Of a stretch of 64,000 nt of DNA, positions 38,901 to 46,707 are shown in pieces. Under the pieces are notes generated by a model that did no database searches, was not told the origin of the DNA, and worked only from the letters and a program-made list of their open reading frames with translations. The position numbers were made by a program, and so were the translations under genes. The DNA is taken from assembly GCA_016217595.1 (NCBI GenBank), contig JACRHS010000001.1, forward strand, positions 62,001 through 126,000. Reading direction: 5' to 3'. Source of the DNA: Opitutia bacterium. GTDB taxonomy: Bacteria > Verrucomicrobiota > Verrucomicrobiia > Opitutales > Opitutaceae. Every line of letters begins with the position of its first letter. Within the stretch, counting starts at the first letter, position 1.

Positions 38901-40201
38901 AACAACGCTATCGTTGGGTCTTTTGCCAGGCCAAGGCCCAACGCGATACCTCCGGCCAGCCGGCGCGCCTCGTCGGCGCCGTCGCCGATGTCACCGAGCA
39001 CAAACAGGCCGAGGCCGAGCGCGAACGCCTGCAGACCCAGTTGATTCAGGCGCAGAAAATGGAGTCCGTCGGCCGGCTGGCCGGCGGCGTGGCGCACGAT
39101 TTCAACAACATGCTGCAGGCGATCCTCGGCAATGCCGCCCTCCTCCAGGAAGCGGTGCCGCCGACCGATCCGCTCCGCGAAAACGTCGAGGAAATCCAGA
39201 AAGCCGCCCAGCGCTCGGCCGATCTCACGCGCCAGCTGCTGGCCTTCGCCCGCAAACAGACCATCAGCCCGCAGGTGATCGACCTGAACAACGCCGTGTT
39301 CGGCACGCTGAAAATGCTCCAGCGCCTCATCGGCGAAAGCATTCAGCTCGCCTGGATTCCCGGCGCCAACCTCTGGCCGATCAAAATCGACCCCAGCCAG
39401 ATCGACCAGATCCTCGCCAACCTCACCGTCAACGCCCGCGACGCCATCACCGGCACCGGCAAAATCACCATCGAGACCGCCAACGTCAGTTTCGACAGCA
39501 GCAAAGTCCGGGAGCATTCTGACAGCATGACCGGCGACTTCGTGCAACTCGTCGTCAGCGACACCGGCCACGGCATGGACCAGGAAACGCGTTCGCACCT
39601 CTTCGAACCCTTCTTCACCACCAAACGCGTGGGCGAAGGCACCGGCCTGGGGCTCGCGACCATCTACGGCATCGTCAAACAAAACGGCGGCTTCATCAAC
39701 GTCTACAGCGAGCCGGGCCGTGGCTCCGCCTTCAAAATTTTTCTGCCGCGCGTCGCCGCCGGCACCACGATCGCCGCGTCCATCCCTGCGCCGCGATCGC
39801 TGCGCGGCACCGAGACCGTGCTGCTGGTCGAAGACGAAGCGCAAATTCTCCAGCTCGGCCGGCGCATCCTCGAGCGCCAGGGCTATCATGTCCTCGCCGC
39901 CCGCCTGCCGGCAGAGGCGCTGACCCTCGCCACGCAACACGTCGCGCCGATTCACCTGCTGATCACCGATGTCGTCATGCCCACCATGAACGGCCGGGAG
40001 CTCCAGGAACAGCTGGCAAAAATCAAACCGGCCATGCGCTGCCTGTTCATGTCGGGGTACACCGCCGACGTGATCGCCCACCAGGGCGTGCTCGCCGAGG
40101 GCGTCCACTTCATGCAGAAACCGTTTTCCAACGACTCGCTCTGCCGGATCGTCCGCGAAGTGCTCGACGCCCCGCTGTCGTCGCCGGCGCCGCGCCCGTA
40201 G
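35963..40201 (+). CDS. Giant hybrid two-component protein: beta-propeller sensor, Y_Y_Y, PAS, kinase, receiver
   Basis: A 1412-residue membrane kinase. A signal anchor (MGWIGCLLFALASTAA, about residues 28-45) is followed by periplasmic propeller repeats of the reg_prop type (about 80-710; for example DGQGNLWIATQRGLDKWD, DPDGTLWVGTDGGGINRLD), a Y_Y_Y immunoglobulin-like domain (about 762-832), a membrane segment (about 840-865), a PAS/PAC module (about 895-1015), HisKA with H1045 (GGVAHDFNNMLQAILGN), an ATPase domain (about 1130-1260) and one receiver with D1336 (LLITDVVMPTMNGRELQ). Unlike Bacteroidetes HTCS proteins there is no AraC output. Start codons at 35906 and 36044 are alternatives. 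It converges on the pectate lyase genes with no gap, suggesting a role in sensing plant oligosaccharides (inference). Confidence 0.92.
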   Translation: MRDFPTPVPRARPPIRLRHRATQWARLMGWIGCLLFALASTAAPVAPTAPAASRALPDPQPNALWSRLLPEAGMPAAPITRVAQDQRGFLWFASRQGLVQYDGTRCRIFRHDPADPFSIGDDSINDLVEDGQGNLWIATQRGLDKWDRKTERFTRHLVLTDAPSLPEWTICRILLNPDGTLWLASFWRGLFRYNPATGETTLHLPAGPANAANTVGHIHTLLRDRQGHLWIGSDAKGLSEYDPATGALRNWLHDPKNSRSLIHNDIRALAEDHAGNLWIGSEKGLSRLPPERQFFEHFRFEYTDPGATAILALLVDRAGRVWIGGDSGGVRFFEPKTQSFTRFSSSEIDPHTLVSDWVGTMFEDRDGDIWVGHHPAGVSHFNALHLNFRLQRRSPELTNTLTHRSVLAFLEDPDGTLWVGTDGGGINRLDPASGLWSSLQHDPDDATSLASNSVLSLLRDHQGVLWVGTWNGGLNRLDEATGQFRHYTWASGQPDSLTSMSIWRVAEDQQHRIWVGTANRGISRYLPATDNFERFQAYDRPARSADNSTVWSFCVTRDATVWAGTSAGLARYLPESNTWKYYRPEPGKPHALNNDTINDVLEDRNGILWLATHGGGLNRFDPRTEHFSAFRESDGLTSDIVMSVLQDEQGRLWMATNKGLGRFDPQTRDCRTYDEGDGLPSTPFNRGARLHRRSGELLFGCYDGFVAFHPNRIVPDTSKAPVVLTRFEVFNEPQQPGAPDSPLTQSIVETQRIEIPARFSIVGFQFAALGYRAPERTRYEYRLEGFDADWRKAGPERRATYTNLAPGQYRFLVRAANREGQWNTNGTGLELIVHPAWWQLWWVRGLTTVGLFAIALAIGWKVSNERFRARVREAERERSLALERQHAAEMLRQRDEQYALAIDATRDGVFDWDLHTQNQTVSPRWREIHDLTPDPTPLSYAEWKALIHPDDLPRVEKIIREHLAGHAPLIQCEYRVRDRQQRYRWVFCQAKAQRDTSGQPARLVGAVADVTEHKQAEAERERLQTQLIQAQKMESVGRLAGGVAHDFNNMLQAILGNAALLQEAVPPTDPLRENVEEIQKAAQRSADLTRQLLAFARKQTISPQVIDLNNAVFGTLKMLQRLIGESIQLAWIPGANLWPIKIDPSQIDQILANLTVNARDAITGTGKITIETANVSFDSSKVREHSDSMTGDFVQLVVSDTGHGMDQETRSHLFEPFFTTKRVGEGTGLGLATIYGIVKQNGGFINVYSEPGRGSAFKIFLPRVAAGTTIAASIPAPRSLRGTETVLLVEDEAQILQLGRRILERQGYHVLAARLPAEALTLATQHVAPIHLLITDVVMPTMNGRELQEQLAKIKPAMRCLFMSGYTADVIAHQGVLAEGVHFMQKPFSNDSLCRIVREVLDAPLSSPAPRP

Positions 40202-41506
40202 CTACTCTTTCGCCGGAAACTTCTGCCGCCACCGCGCGTACACGGCGAGCGCCTGCGCCGGGCTGTCGACGTACCACTGGTAGCCGTTGCGCCGCTCCGC
40301 CGAAATCTCGCCCACCTCGTCGTGGATGGTTTTGTCGCGATCGCCGAAGAGCGGCCGGTCGGTGCCGATTTCCACATAGCGCGGCCACAGCGGACCGTGC
40401 CGCGGATCATCCACCAGTTGCCGGCCATTGCCACCGACCGTGCGATACGCCTTGCCGCGGATGGCGGTCTGCTCGAACCACGCCGCCGCCGCATGCACGG
40501 CGGCGATCATCTCCGGGTGCGGTTGCGGCAGGCGCATGAGGAAAAGCATGAGTCCGGCGCTCTCGGCGCTGCATTGCGAGGGCATCTCGTAGTTGCGCGC
40601 GGAAGTCGGTTGCAACGTCAGCGCATCGTGCTGCTGGCACCAGACCGTTCGCTTCCCGGCGACGACGATCTGGGTGCGGAGGATGCAAGCGATGCCGAGC
40701 GCCAGTCGGCGGGCCGCCTGGATGCGCACCTCGGGCGCGAGAAACGCGAAGTCGCTGCGCTCGTCGGTCACATCGCGCAATAATTCGAGCACATGCACCA
40801 TCGCCCCGTCGTTGTAGGTGATGGCATCGTGGTAGCCGCCTTGCAGCGGCCAGACTTGCGGCCACCCGCCGTTCGGGTTCTGCGCGGCGAAAATATACTC
40901 AAGCCCGCGCTGCACCGCCGCGCGGTTGACCGTCCCGCGCTCCGGTCCCTGCGCCACGGCGACCTTGGCCAGAAAACGCACCTGGGTGGTCGTGGCGTAG
41001 TTGTCGAACGTGCCGACATAACTCCAGTTTTTGTCCGCCGGCTGATCGTGATCTGCCGGCGCGAGAAAATGCGACAGGCTGCCCTCGGCAAAATGCTCCC
41101 CTGGCCGGCGCACGTGCTTTGTCAGATCGAGGTTTTTGCTCCAGCCGCCGGCGGGGGTCTGAAACGACCGCACGATCTCCGCCAGCCGCGCCGCCTCCTC
41201 TTGTCCGTACCACGCCGCGGGGCGCGTCAGGCCCAGACCCGGCACGGTGCGCGCCGCCGGCGGCACGAGGGCCTCGCGGACGCCGTGCTGCTGCATCTCG
41301 GCGCGAAGAAACGCCTGATCCGCCTGCCGCTGCCGGTTGGATCGCTCCAAATATTCGCGCCACATCGTCTGTTCGGCGGCGGGCAATCCGGCGATGCGTT
41401 CGACCGTGAGCGGTTGCGACGGCGGATTTGTTCCAATGACCGCCGCCAAGCCCAGATTGGTTGTCGCGACCAGGAGCGAACCGCAGAGAATCAGGGAGCG
41501 ATGCAT
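40202..41506 (-). CDS. Pectate lyase, polysaccharide lyase family 10 type
   Basis: A 434-residue exported lyase expected to cleave polygalacturonate by beta-elimination. A signal peptide (MHRSLILCGSLLVATTNLGL) precedes the all-alpha toroid typical of PL10: SFQTPAGGWSKNLDLTKHVR, FDNYATTTQVRFLAKVAVAQ, YIFAAQNPNGGWPQVWPLQG, and near the end YRTVGGNGRQLVDDPRHGPL and GTDRPLFGDRDKTIHDEVGE, which carry the calcium- and substrate-binding acidic and basic residues. The ATG before the signal peptide was chosen. It follows the second lyase gene by 16 bases on the same strand, making a two-gene pectin-degradation unit. Its last codon abuts the end of the convergent hybrid kinase gene. Confidence 0.92.
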   Translation of the reverse strand: MHRSLILCGSLLVATTNLGLAAVIGTNPPSQPLTVERIAGLPAAEQTMWREYLERSNRQRQADQAFLRAEMQQHGVREALVPPAARTVPGLGLTRPAAWYGQEEAARLAEIVRSFQTPAGGWSKNLDLTKHVRRPGEHFAEGSLSHFLAPADHDQPADKNWSYVGTFDNYATTTQVRFLAKVAVAQGPERGTVNRAAVQRGLEYIFAAQNPNGGWPQVWPLQGGYHDAITYNDGAMVHVLELLRDVTDERSDFAFLAPEVRIQAARRLALGIACILRTQIVVAGKRTVWCQQHDALTLQPTSARNYEMPSQCSAESAGLMLFLMRLPQPHPEMIAAVHAAAAWFEQTAIRGKAYRTVGGNGRQLVDDPRHGPLWPRYVEIGTDRPLFGDRDKTIHDEVGEISAERRNGYQWYVDSPAQALAVYARWRQKFPAKE

Positions 41507-41522
41507 AAAGGGAAATGCCGGG

Positions 41523-42818
41523 TTAGTTGGCCGGCTGGTCGCCGGCGAGTTCGTTGAGATATTCCTCCAGATTCGTGTAGCCGTCGTGGTCCTGGTCGCC
41601 GCGGGCGACACGCGGATCTTTCGGATCGAAGCCGTGCGAGGTTTTCCACGCGTCGGGCATGCCATCACCCAACGCATCAGCCGTCACTTGGCCGGACTTG
41701 AACGCGCCGATGCCGCCGACCGCCGCTTCATCGTGAATCAAGCGCCCCCGCCGCCCGAGCGACGTGAGTTCGTTGATGAGTCGGGTGTCGACGGTATCGC
41801 GGCGCAGCGAGCAACCGGCGCGCGCGACGACCTTGCGAAATGCGTCCTCGGCCGTGTCCACGTGCACCGGGATCGCGGGTTGCAGCAACGGCGCCGGGAC
41901 AAAGGTCGGCGCACCGCCCGTATCGGCGAAATCCGCTTCGACCACCGGCCGGCCGTCGAGCTGGCCATCGCGGTCGAGGTCCACGAAATTGTCGTGCTGG
42001 TACACCTTGTCCATGAAGGTGAATTGGCCGAGGAACCGGGCGCTGGCCGACGGCCCCTGGATGAAGTAATTGCCCACGATATCGAGATTATGCTCGGTGG
42101 AGGAACGCATCCCGGCCAGCCCAGTGCCGCTCCAGTTGTAGACCACATTGTTGATGTACTGAATCCGGCCCTTGGCCTTCAGATTGCGGCCCTGGTTGTG
42201 CAGCCAGAGATTGTGACTGAACGTGATATCCCGCGCCGAGCCGCTTGGCGCCCCGGCCCGCGGGGGTTCGAGCGATTCGCCGATGATGCAATATTGGAAC
42301 GTGATCGCCGTGCTGCCCTGCGTCACACCGAGATTTTCCCACCGCCCCCACGCGATGGAAACATGGTCGAAAATGATGTTGCTCGCACTGCTGAGCTGGA
42401 GCGCCCCCCGGCCTTTCTCGCCCGCCACGCCTTCGCGCAGGCGCACGAATCGCACGATCACGTTGCGCGAACCCTGCAACAGCACCGAGCGCCCGTAGAT
42501 GACCACGCCATCCCCGGGCGCGGTCTGCCCCGCGATGGTGAGATCGCTGCCGATGTGCAGTGGCGAATGAAGTTTGATGACCCCGCCCACATCGAAAACC
42601 ACGATGCGCGGCCCGTGGCTGACCGCCTCGCGGAGCGAACCGGGGCCGGAGTCGCTGAGATTGGTCACATGATACACCTCGCCCCCGCGCCCTCCGGTGG
42701 CCAGCGCCCCGAACCCCTCCGCCGTCGGAAACGCCGGCAATGGCGCCGCCGTCGCACCTGCGCATAGCAGGCCGACCCCGAGCAAACCGGAGAAAATGCG
42801 GGCCAGAAACGATGACAT
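41523..42818 (-). CDS. Polysaccharide lyase family 1-like pectate lyase with C-terminal Ca-binding motif
   Basis: A 431-residue exported right-handed beta-helix protein. After the signal peptide (MSSFLARIFSGLLGVGLLCA) come FPTAEGFGALATGGRGGEVY and the helix coils (VVFDVGGVIKLHSPLHIGSD, NIIFDHVSIAWGRWENLGVT, DITFSHNLWLHNQGRNLKAK) characteristic of bacterial PL1-type pectate lyases. The C-terminus (GDGMPDAWKTSHGFDPKDPR, GDQDHDGYTNLEEYLNELAG) has thrombospondin type-3/EF-hand-like calcium motifs often found at the end of exported lyases of this phylum. The frame is open upstream in phase but that stretch is antisense to the HAD gene. It is the first gene of the pectate lyase pair. Confidence 0.9.
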   Translation of the reverse strand: MSSFLARIFSGLLGVGLLCAGATAAPLPAFPTAEGFGALATGGRGGEVYHVTNLSDSGPGSLREAVSHGPRIVVFDVGGVIKLHSPLHIGSDLTIAGQTAPGDGVVIYGRSVLLQGSRNVIVRFVRLREGVAGEKGRGALQLSSASNIIFDHVSIAWGRWENLGVTQGSTAITFQYCIIGESLEPPRAGAPSGSARDITFSHNLWLHNQGRNLKAKGRIQYINNVVYNWSGTGLAGMRSSTEHNLDIVGNYFIQGPSASARFLGQFTFMDKVYQHDNFVDLDRDGQLDGRPVVEADFADTGGAPTFVPAPLLQPAIPVHVDTAEDAFRKVVARAGCSLRRDTVDTRLINELTSLGRRGRLIHDEAAVGGIGAFKSGQVTADALGDGMPDAWKTSHGFDPKDPRVARGDQDHDGYTNLEEYLNELAGDQPAN

Positions 42819-42929
42819 GGAGGAAAAGAAAACGCCGGCAATGTCCCACAGGGCGGCAGGCATGTAAAGGGTCTGCCGGGACGCCGACAAATGGATTGGC
42901 TCGCCGGGCTCGATGCCTACTTTGCCGCG

Positions 42930-43622
42930 ATGATCCGCTGCATCGGTTTCGACGCCGACGACACTCTCTGGCACAATGAAAGCATCTTCGCCCGCGCGCA
43001 GGAGCGTTACCGCCAGTTGCTCGCGCGCCACCACCCTCCCGCCGAGGTGGACCGGGCGCTGTTTGCCACCGAGATGCGCAATCTCCCGCTCTACGGTTAT
43101 GGCGTGAAGGGCTTTCTCCTGAGCTCCATCGAAACCGCCATCGATTTGACCGGCGGCAAGATCAGCGCCGCGGAGATTCGCGAGATCATCGCCACCGGCC
43201 ACGAGATGCTCGCACATCCCGTCGACTTGCTGCCCGATGTCGCCGCGACGCTGCCCACGCTGTCCCGCGACTACCGGCTGCTGCTCATCACCAAGGGCGA
43301 CCTCCAACATCAAGAGCGCAAAATCGCGGCATCGGGTCTGGGCGCGCATTTTCACGCGGTGGAGATTCTCAGCGAAAAAGACGGTGCCACGTATGAACGC
43401 ATCCTTCAACGCCACGGCCTGTCGCCGGCGGAGTTCGCGATGGTGGGCAACTCGCTCAAGTCCGACATCCTGCCCGTGCTCGCCCTCGGCGGCGCCGGCG
43501 TGCACGTCCCCTACCACATCACATGGCAGCACGAGCACGTCGAGGCGGCTCCCGACGACCAGCCGCGTTTCCGCCGCATCGAGCGTTTCGCGGAGCTGCC
43601 CGCCGCGCTGACCGGGTTGTGA
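42930..43622 (+). CDS. HAD-superfamily phosphatase-like hydrolase
   Basis: A 230-residue cytoplasmic hydrolase. Motif I reads IGFDADDTLWHNE (nucleophile Asp and acid/base Asp), motif II is LLLITKGD, and the motif III/IV region is VGNSLKSDILPVLALGGAGV, where the usual DD of motif IV appears as S-D. The helical cap lies between motifs I and II. An ATG 13 codons upstream (42891) is possible; the start given begins with the family-like MIRCIGFDADDTL. Substrate is unknown; many relatives dephosphorylate sugar phosphates or nucleotides. It diverges from the pectate lyase gene and is followed by the DUF1080 gene. Confidence 0.87.
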   Translation: MIRCIGFDADDTLWHNESIFARAQERYRQLLARHHPPAEVDRALFATEMRNLPLYGYGVKGFLLSSIETAIDLTGGKISAAEIREIIATGHEMLAHPVDLLPDVAATLPTLSRDYRLLLITKGDLQHQERKIAASGLGAHFHAVEILSEKDGATYERILQRHGLSPAEFAMVGNSLKSDILPVLALGGAGVHVPYHITWQHEHVEAAPDDQPRFRRIERFAELPAALTGL

Positions 43623-43690
43623 ATAGAACGACCTCCGGGCAAAGATTTCGCGTTGCCCTGCACGCCGCAAACGCCCATCTGAAAACCACC

Positions 43691-44389
43691 ATGAAAAGAC
43701 TTCTGCTTGCTACCCTGCTCGGTCTTGGCGCCACGCTTTCCCTCCACGCCGCCGCCCCGGCCGCAACCACTGCCCCGGCCGCAACCACTGCCCCGGCCGC
43801 CGCTCCGGCTGCGCCGGCCAATCCTGACGAGGGCTTTGTCTCTCTGATGGATGGCACCACCTTCAATGGTTGGAAACTCACCACGGAGAATCCTGGCACT
43901 TGGAAAATCGAGGACGGCGCCTTTGTGGCGCACGGGCCGCGTGCGCATCTCTTCTACGTCGGCGACGGGCAGCCGTTCAAAAACTTCGAACTCAAAGTCG
44001 ACGTGGTAACCGAGCCCGGCTCCAACGGCGGCATCTATTTCCACACCGCCTACCAGGAAAAGGGCTGGCCGACCGCGGGCTTCGAATGCCAGGTCAACGT
44101 CACTCACACCGACTGGGTCAAGACCGGCAGCATCTACGGCATCGCCAACACCGGCCTGACCACAGCGCAGGACGGCAAGTGGTGGACGCAGCACATCATC
44201 GTCAACGGCAACTCCGCCGTGGTGAAAATCGACGGCAAAACCGTGCTCCAGTACAACGAGCCGCCCGGCGCCCAACCCGGCAAAAGCTTCGCCCGCAAGT
44301 TTTCCTCCGGCACCTTCGCGCTGCAGGCGCACGATCCGAAGAGCGTGATTCGCTACAAGAACATCCGCGTCAAACGCCTCCCGGACTGA
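43691..44389 (+). CDS. DUF1080 (3-keto-disaccharide hydrolase-like) exported protein
   Basis: A 232-residue exported protein. A signal peptide (MKRLLLATLLGLGATLSLHA) leads to an Ala/Pro/Thr-rich linker encoded by tandem 18-base units and then the DUF1080 domain (about residues 50-232): FVSLMDGTTFNGWKLTTENP, FELKVDVVTEPGSNGGIYFH, FECQVNVTHTDWVKTGSIYG. The fold is a concanavalin-like jelly roll; related proteins include 3-keto-disaccharide hydrolases acting with Gfo/Idh/MocA oxidoreductases, and one such oxidoreductase is in this window at 6.9 kb. The enzymatic role is therefore possible but not shown. A strong terminator follows. Confidence 0.88.
   Translation: MKRLLLATLLGLGATLSLHAAAPAATTAPAATTAPAAAPAAPANPDEGFVSLMDGTTFNGWKLTTENPGTWKIEDGAFVAHGPRAHLFYVGDGQPFKNFELKVDVVTEPGSNGGIYFHTAYQEKGWPTAGFECQVNVTHTDWVKTGSIYGIANTGLTTAQDGKWWTQHIIVNGNSAVVKIDGKTVLQYNEPPGAQPGKSFARKFSSGTFALQAHDPKSVIRYKNIRVKRLPD
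43754..43800 (+). repeat. Tandem 18-base repeat in DUF1080 linker
   Basis: The unit GCCCCGGCCGCAACCACT is present twice in full and once in part, coding for an (Ala-Pro-Ala-Ala-Thr-Thr)-type linker just after the signal peptide. Confidence 0.85.
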
Positions 44390-44428
44390 GTCGCCTCCGC
44401 CGGTCCGCGCACTACTCGTTTCGCTTCC

Positions 44429-44461
44429 AAGCGCCGGCTTTATTTTGCCGGCGCTTTTTTT
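44429..44461 (+). terminator. Rho-independent terminator after DUF1080 gene
   Basis: A perfect 8-bp stem (gcgccggc / gccggcgc) with an 8-base loop is followed by seven T. It lies about 40 bases after the stop codon and 32 bases before the alpha-galactosidase start. Confidence 0.92.
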
Positions 44462-44492
44462 ATCTCAATTTTTCTCTCTTAGCCACGTCCCC

Positions 44493-46679
44493 ATGAAGAT
44501 CCGCCACACGTTCCTTTCCCTCTGTCTGGTTCTCACCACCGAGTTCGATTCAGCGCACGCGAGCGAGCCCGCTCCCGCCGCGCCGGTGACCATCACCATC
44601 GCCACCGCGCGTTCGACCCTGGAGCTCTACACCGGCGCCGATGGCCGGCTGTACCAGCGATACTATGGCGCGACCCGCGCCCACCTCTCCGCGCCGAAAG
44701 CCAAACCGGCGCGCGAAGGAGAGTTTCACCCGCCGGCCGGCAATGGCTTCATCCTCGAACCGGCGCTGCAAGCCACCCACGCCGACGGCAACACCTCCAC
44801 CGAGCTGCGCTACGCGAGTCATGAAACCACTGCGGTCGACGCCAACATCGCCGTCACGCGCATCAAGCTCCAGGACCCGGAGTACCCCTTCGCCGTCACG
44901 CTTTGCTTCCGCGCCTATCGCGCCGAGGACGTGATCGAGCAATGGGTCGAGATTCGTCACGACGAGCCCAAGGCCGTGCGCCTCGACCGCTTCGCTTCGG
45001 CCGCGCCGGTGTTCCAGGCCGACAGTTACTGGCTCACCCAACTCCAGGGCGATTTCATGCGCGAAGCCGAGTTGCAGGAAGAATGCCTCGCGCCCGGCAT
45101 CAAGGTGCTCGACTCGAAACTCGGTGTGCGCGCCCACCAGATGCGCCCCCCGGCCTTTCTGCTCTCGCTTGCCGGTCCGGCGCGCGAAGAGTCCGGCGAA
45201 GTCATCGGCGGCAGCCTCGGTTGGGCCGGCAGTTTCCAGTTCGCCTTTGAGGTCGATCACCGCCGCCAGTTGCGCGCGCTCTGCGGCATCAATCCCTTCG
45301 GATCCGCCTACCAGCTCGACCCCGCCCGCACCTTCCGCACCCCGCCGATGTTCTGGGCGTGGAGCGATGCCGGCAAAGGCGGACTCTCCCGCAATTTCCA
45401 CCGCTGGGCCCGCCAGTACGGCATGCGCGACGGCGCCAAGCCCCGTCCGGTGCTGCTCAATAATTGGGAGGCCACTTATTTCAAATTCGACGAGGCCAAA
45501 ATCGTCTCGCTCTTCGACGGCGCCAAGGAACTCGGCGCCGACCTGTTCCTGCTCGACGACGGCTGGTTCGGCAACAAGCACCCGCGCGACGACGATCACC
45601 GCGGCCTGGGCGACTGGCAGGTCAACACCAAGAAACTCCCGCACGGCCTCTCCTACCTCGCCGACGAGGCGAAAAAACGCAGCATCGGCTTCGGCATCTG
45701 GATCGAACCCGAGATGGTCAACCCCCTGAGCGAGCTCTTCGAGCAGCACCCCGACTGGGTCATCCGCCAGCCCAAGCGCGAACTCCAGTTTCACCGCGAC
45801 CAGCTCATCCTCGATCTCACCCGCCCGGAAGTGCAGGCCTTCGCACGCCGCGTGATCGACGACACCCTCGCGCCCAACCCCGGCATCTCCTACGTGAAGT
45901 GGGACTGCAACCGCTACGTCATGCAGCCCGGCTCCTCCTACCTGCCGGCCGACCGCCAGACGCATCTCCTGATCGATTACCAGTGGGCGCTCTACGACGT
46001 GATGCGCCACATGGCGGAAAAATATCCCAAGGTGATGGCCATGCTCTGCTCCGGCGGCGCCGGGCGGGCGGACTTCAGCTCGATGCAGTTCTTCCACTCC
46101 TTCTGGCCGAGCGACAACACCGACCCCATGCAGCGCATCTACATTCAATGGGGCTTCGGCCACTTCTTCCCGCCCGGCGCGGTGATCGCGCACATCACCG
46201 ACAAGGGCCACCGCCCGATAAAATTCACCTGCGATGTCGCCCTGACCGGCGCGCTCGGCGTCGATCGCGACGTGTCCCGCTGGACGCCTGCGGAGCGCGC
46301 CACCGTCGCCGCCACCATCGCGCTCTACCACAACCGCATCCGCGATCTCGTGCAACAGGGCGACCAGTACCGGCTCGAATCGCCCTACGAGGGCAAACGC
46401 GCCGCGCTCGATTACGTTTCGCCCGACCGCGCCCGCGCCGTGCTCTTCGTCTACCAACTCGGCGAGACGGCCGCCACGCTGGGACCGGTGAAGCCCCGCG
46501 GCCTCGATCCGGCGCAGCGTTACCGCGTGCGGGAAATCAACCTCCCCGCCAAGGCCAAGTCGCGGCTCGCGCTGCACGATCAAGTCGTCAGCGGCGCCTC
46601 GCTCATGAGTGAAGGCGTGCAGCCGCCGCTGCGTCACGCCGTCGAAAGCCTCGTGGTCGAATTCGTCGCCGAGCGTTGA
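44493..46679 (+). CDS. Alpha-galactosidase, glycoside hydrolase family 36
   Basis: A 728-residue exported glycosidase that removes alpha-1,6-linked galactose from raffinose-type oligosaccharides or galactomannan side chains. A signal peptide (MKIRHTFLSLCLVLTTEF) precedes an N-terminal beta-supersandwich, a (beta/alpha)8 barrel and a C-terminal beta domain. The predicted nucleophile is D471 in YVKWDCNRYV and the acid/base D527 in CSGGAGRADFSSMQFF; LDDGWFG and GIWIEPEMVNPLSEL are other GH36 landmarks. The ATG before the signal peptide was preferred to one 16 codons earlier. It stands alone after a terminator and converges on lpxA. Confidence 0.94.
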   Translation: MKIRHTFLSLCLVLTTEFDSAHASEPAPAAPVTITIATARSTLELYTGADGRLYQRYYGATRAHLSAPKAKPAREGEFHPPAGNGFILEPALQATHADGNTSTELRYASHETTAVDANIAVTRIKLQDPEYPFAVTLCFRAYRAEDVIEQWVEIRHDEPKAVRLDRFASAAPVFQADSYWLTQLQGDFMREAELQEECLAPGIKVLDSKLGVRAHQMRPPAFLLSLAGPAREESGEVIGGSLGWAGSFQFAFEVDHRRQLRALCGINPFGSAYQLDPARTFRTPPMFWAWSDAGKGGLSRNFHRWARQYGMRDGAKPRPVLLNNWEATYFKFDEAKIVSLFDGAKELGADLFLLDDGWFGNKHPRDDDHRGLGDWQVNTKKLPHGLSYLADEAKKRSIGFGIWIEPEMVNPLSELFEQHPDWVIRQPKRELQFHRDQLILDLTRPEVQAFARRVIDDTLAPNPGISYVKWDCNRYVMQPGSSYLPADRQTHLLIDYQWALYDVMRHMAEKYPKVMAMLCSGGAGRADFSSMQFFHSFWPSDNTDPMQRIYIQWGFGHFFPPGAVIAHITDKGHRPIKFTCDVALTGALGVDRDVSRWTPAERATVAATIALYHNRIRDLVQQGDQYRLESPYEGKRAALDYVSPDRARAVLFVYQLGETAATLGPVKPRGLDPAQRYRVREINLPAKAKSRLALHDQVVSGASLMSEGVQPPLRHAVESLVVEFVAER

Positions 46680-46707
46680 GCCCGGCGACGGCCCGACTGC
46701 GCCGCGC

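Noticed and set aside
35903-40108. 1401-codon open frame on the minus strand, opposite the giant hybrid kinase
   Set aside because: It mirrors the codon pattern of the plus-strand gene; in GC-rich genes the antisense frame is often free of stops. It shows no recognisable domain and lies entirely inside a well-supported gene.
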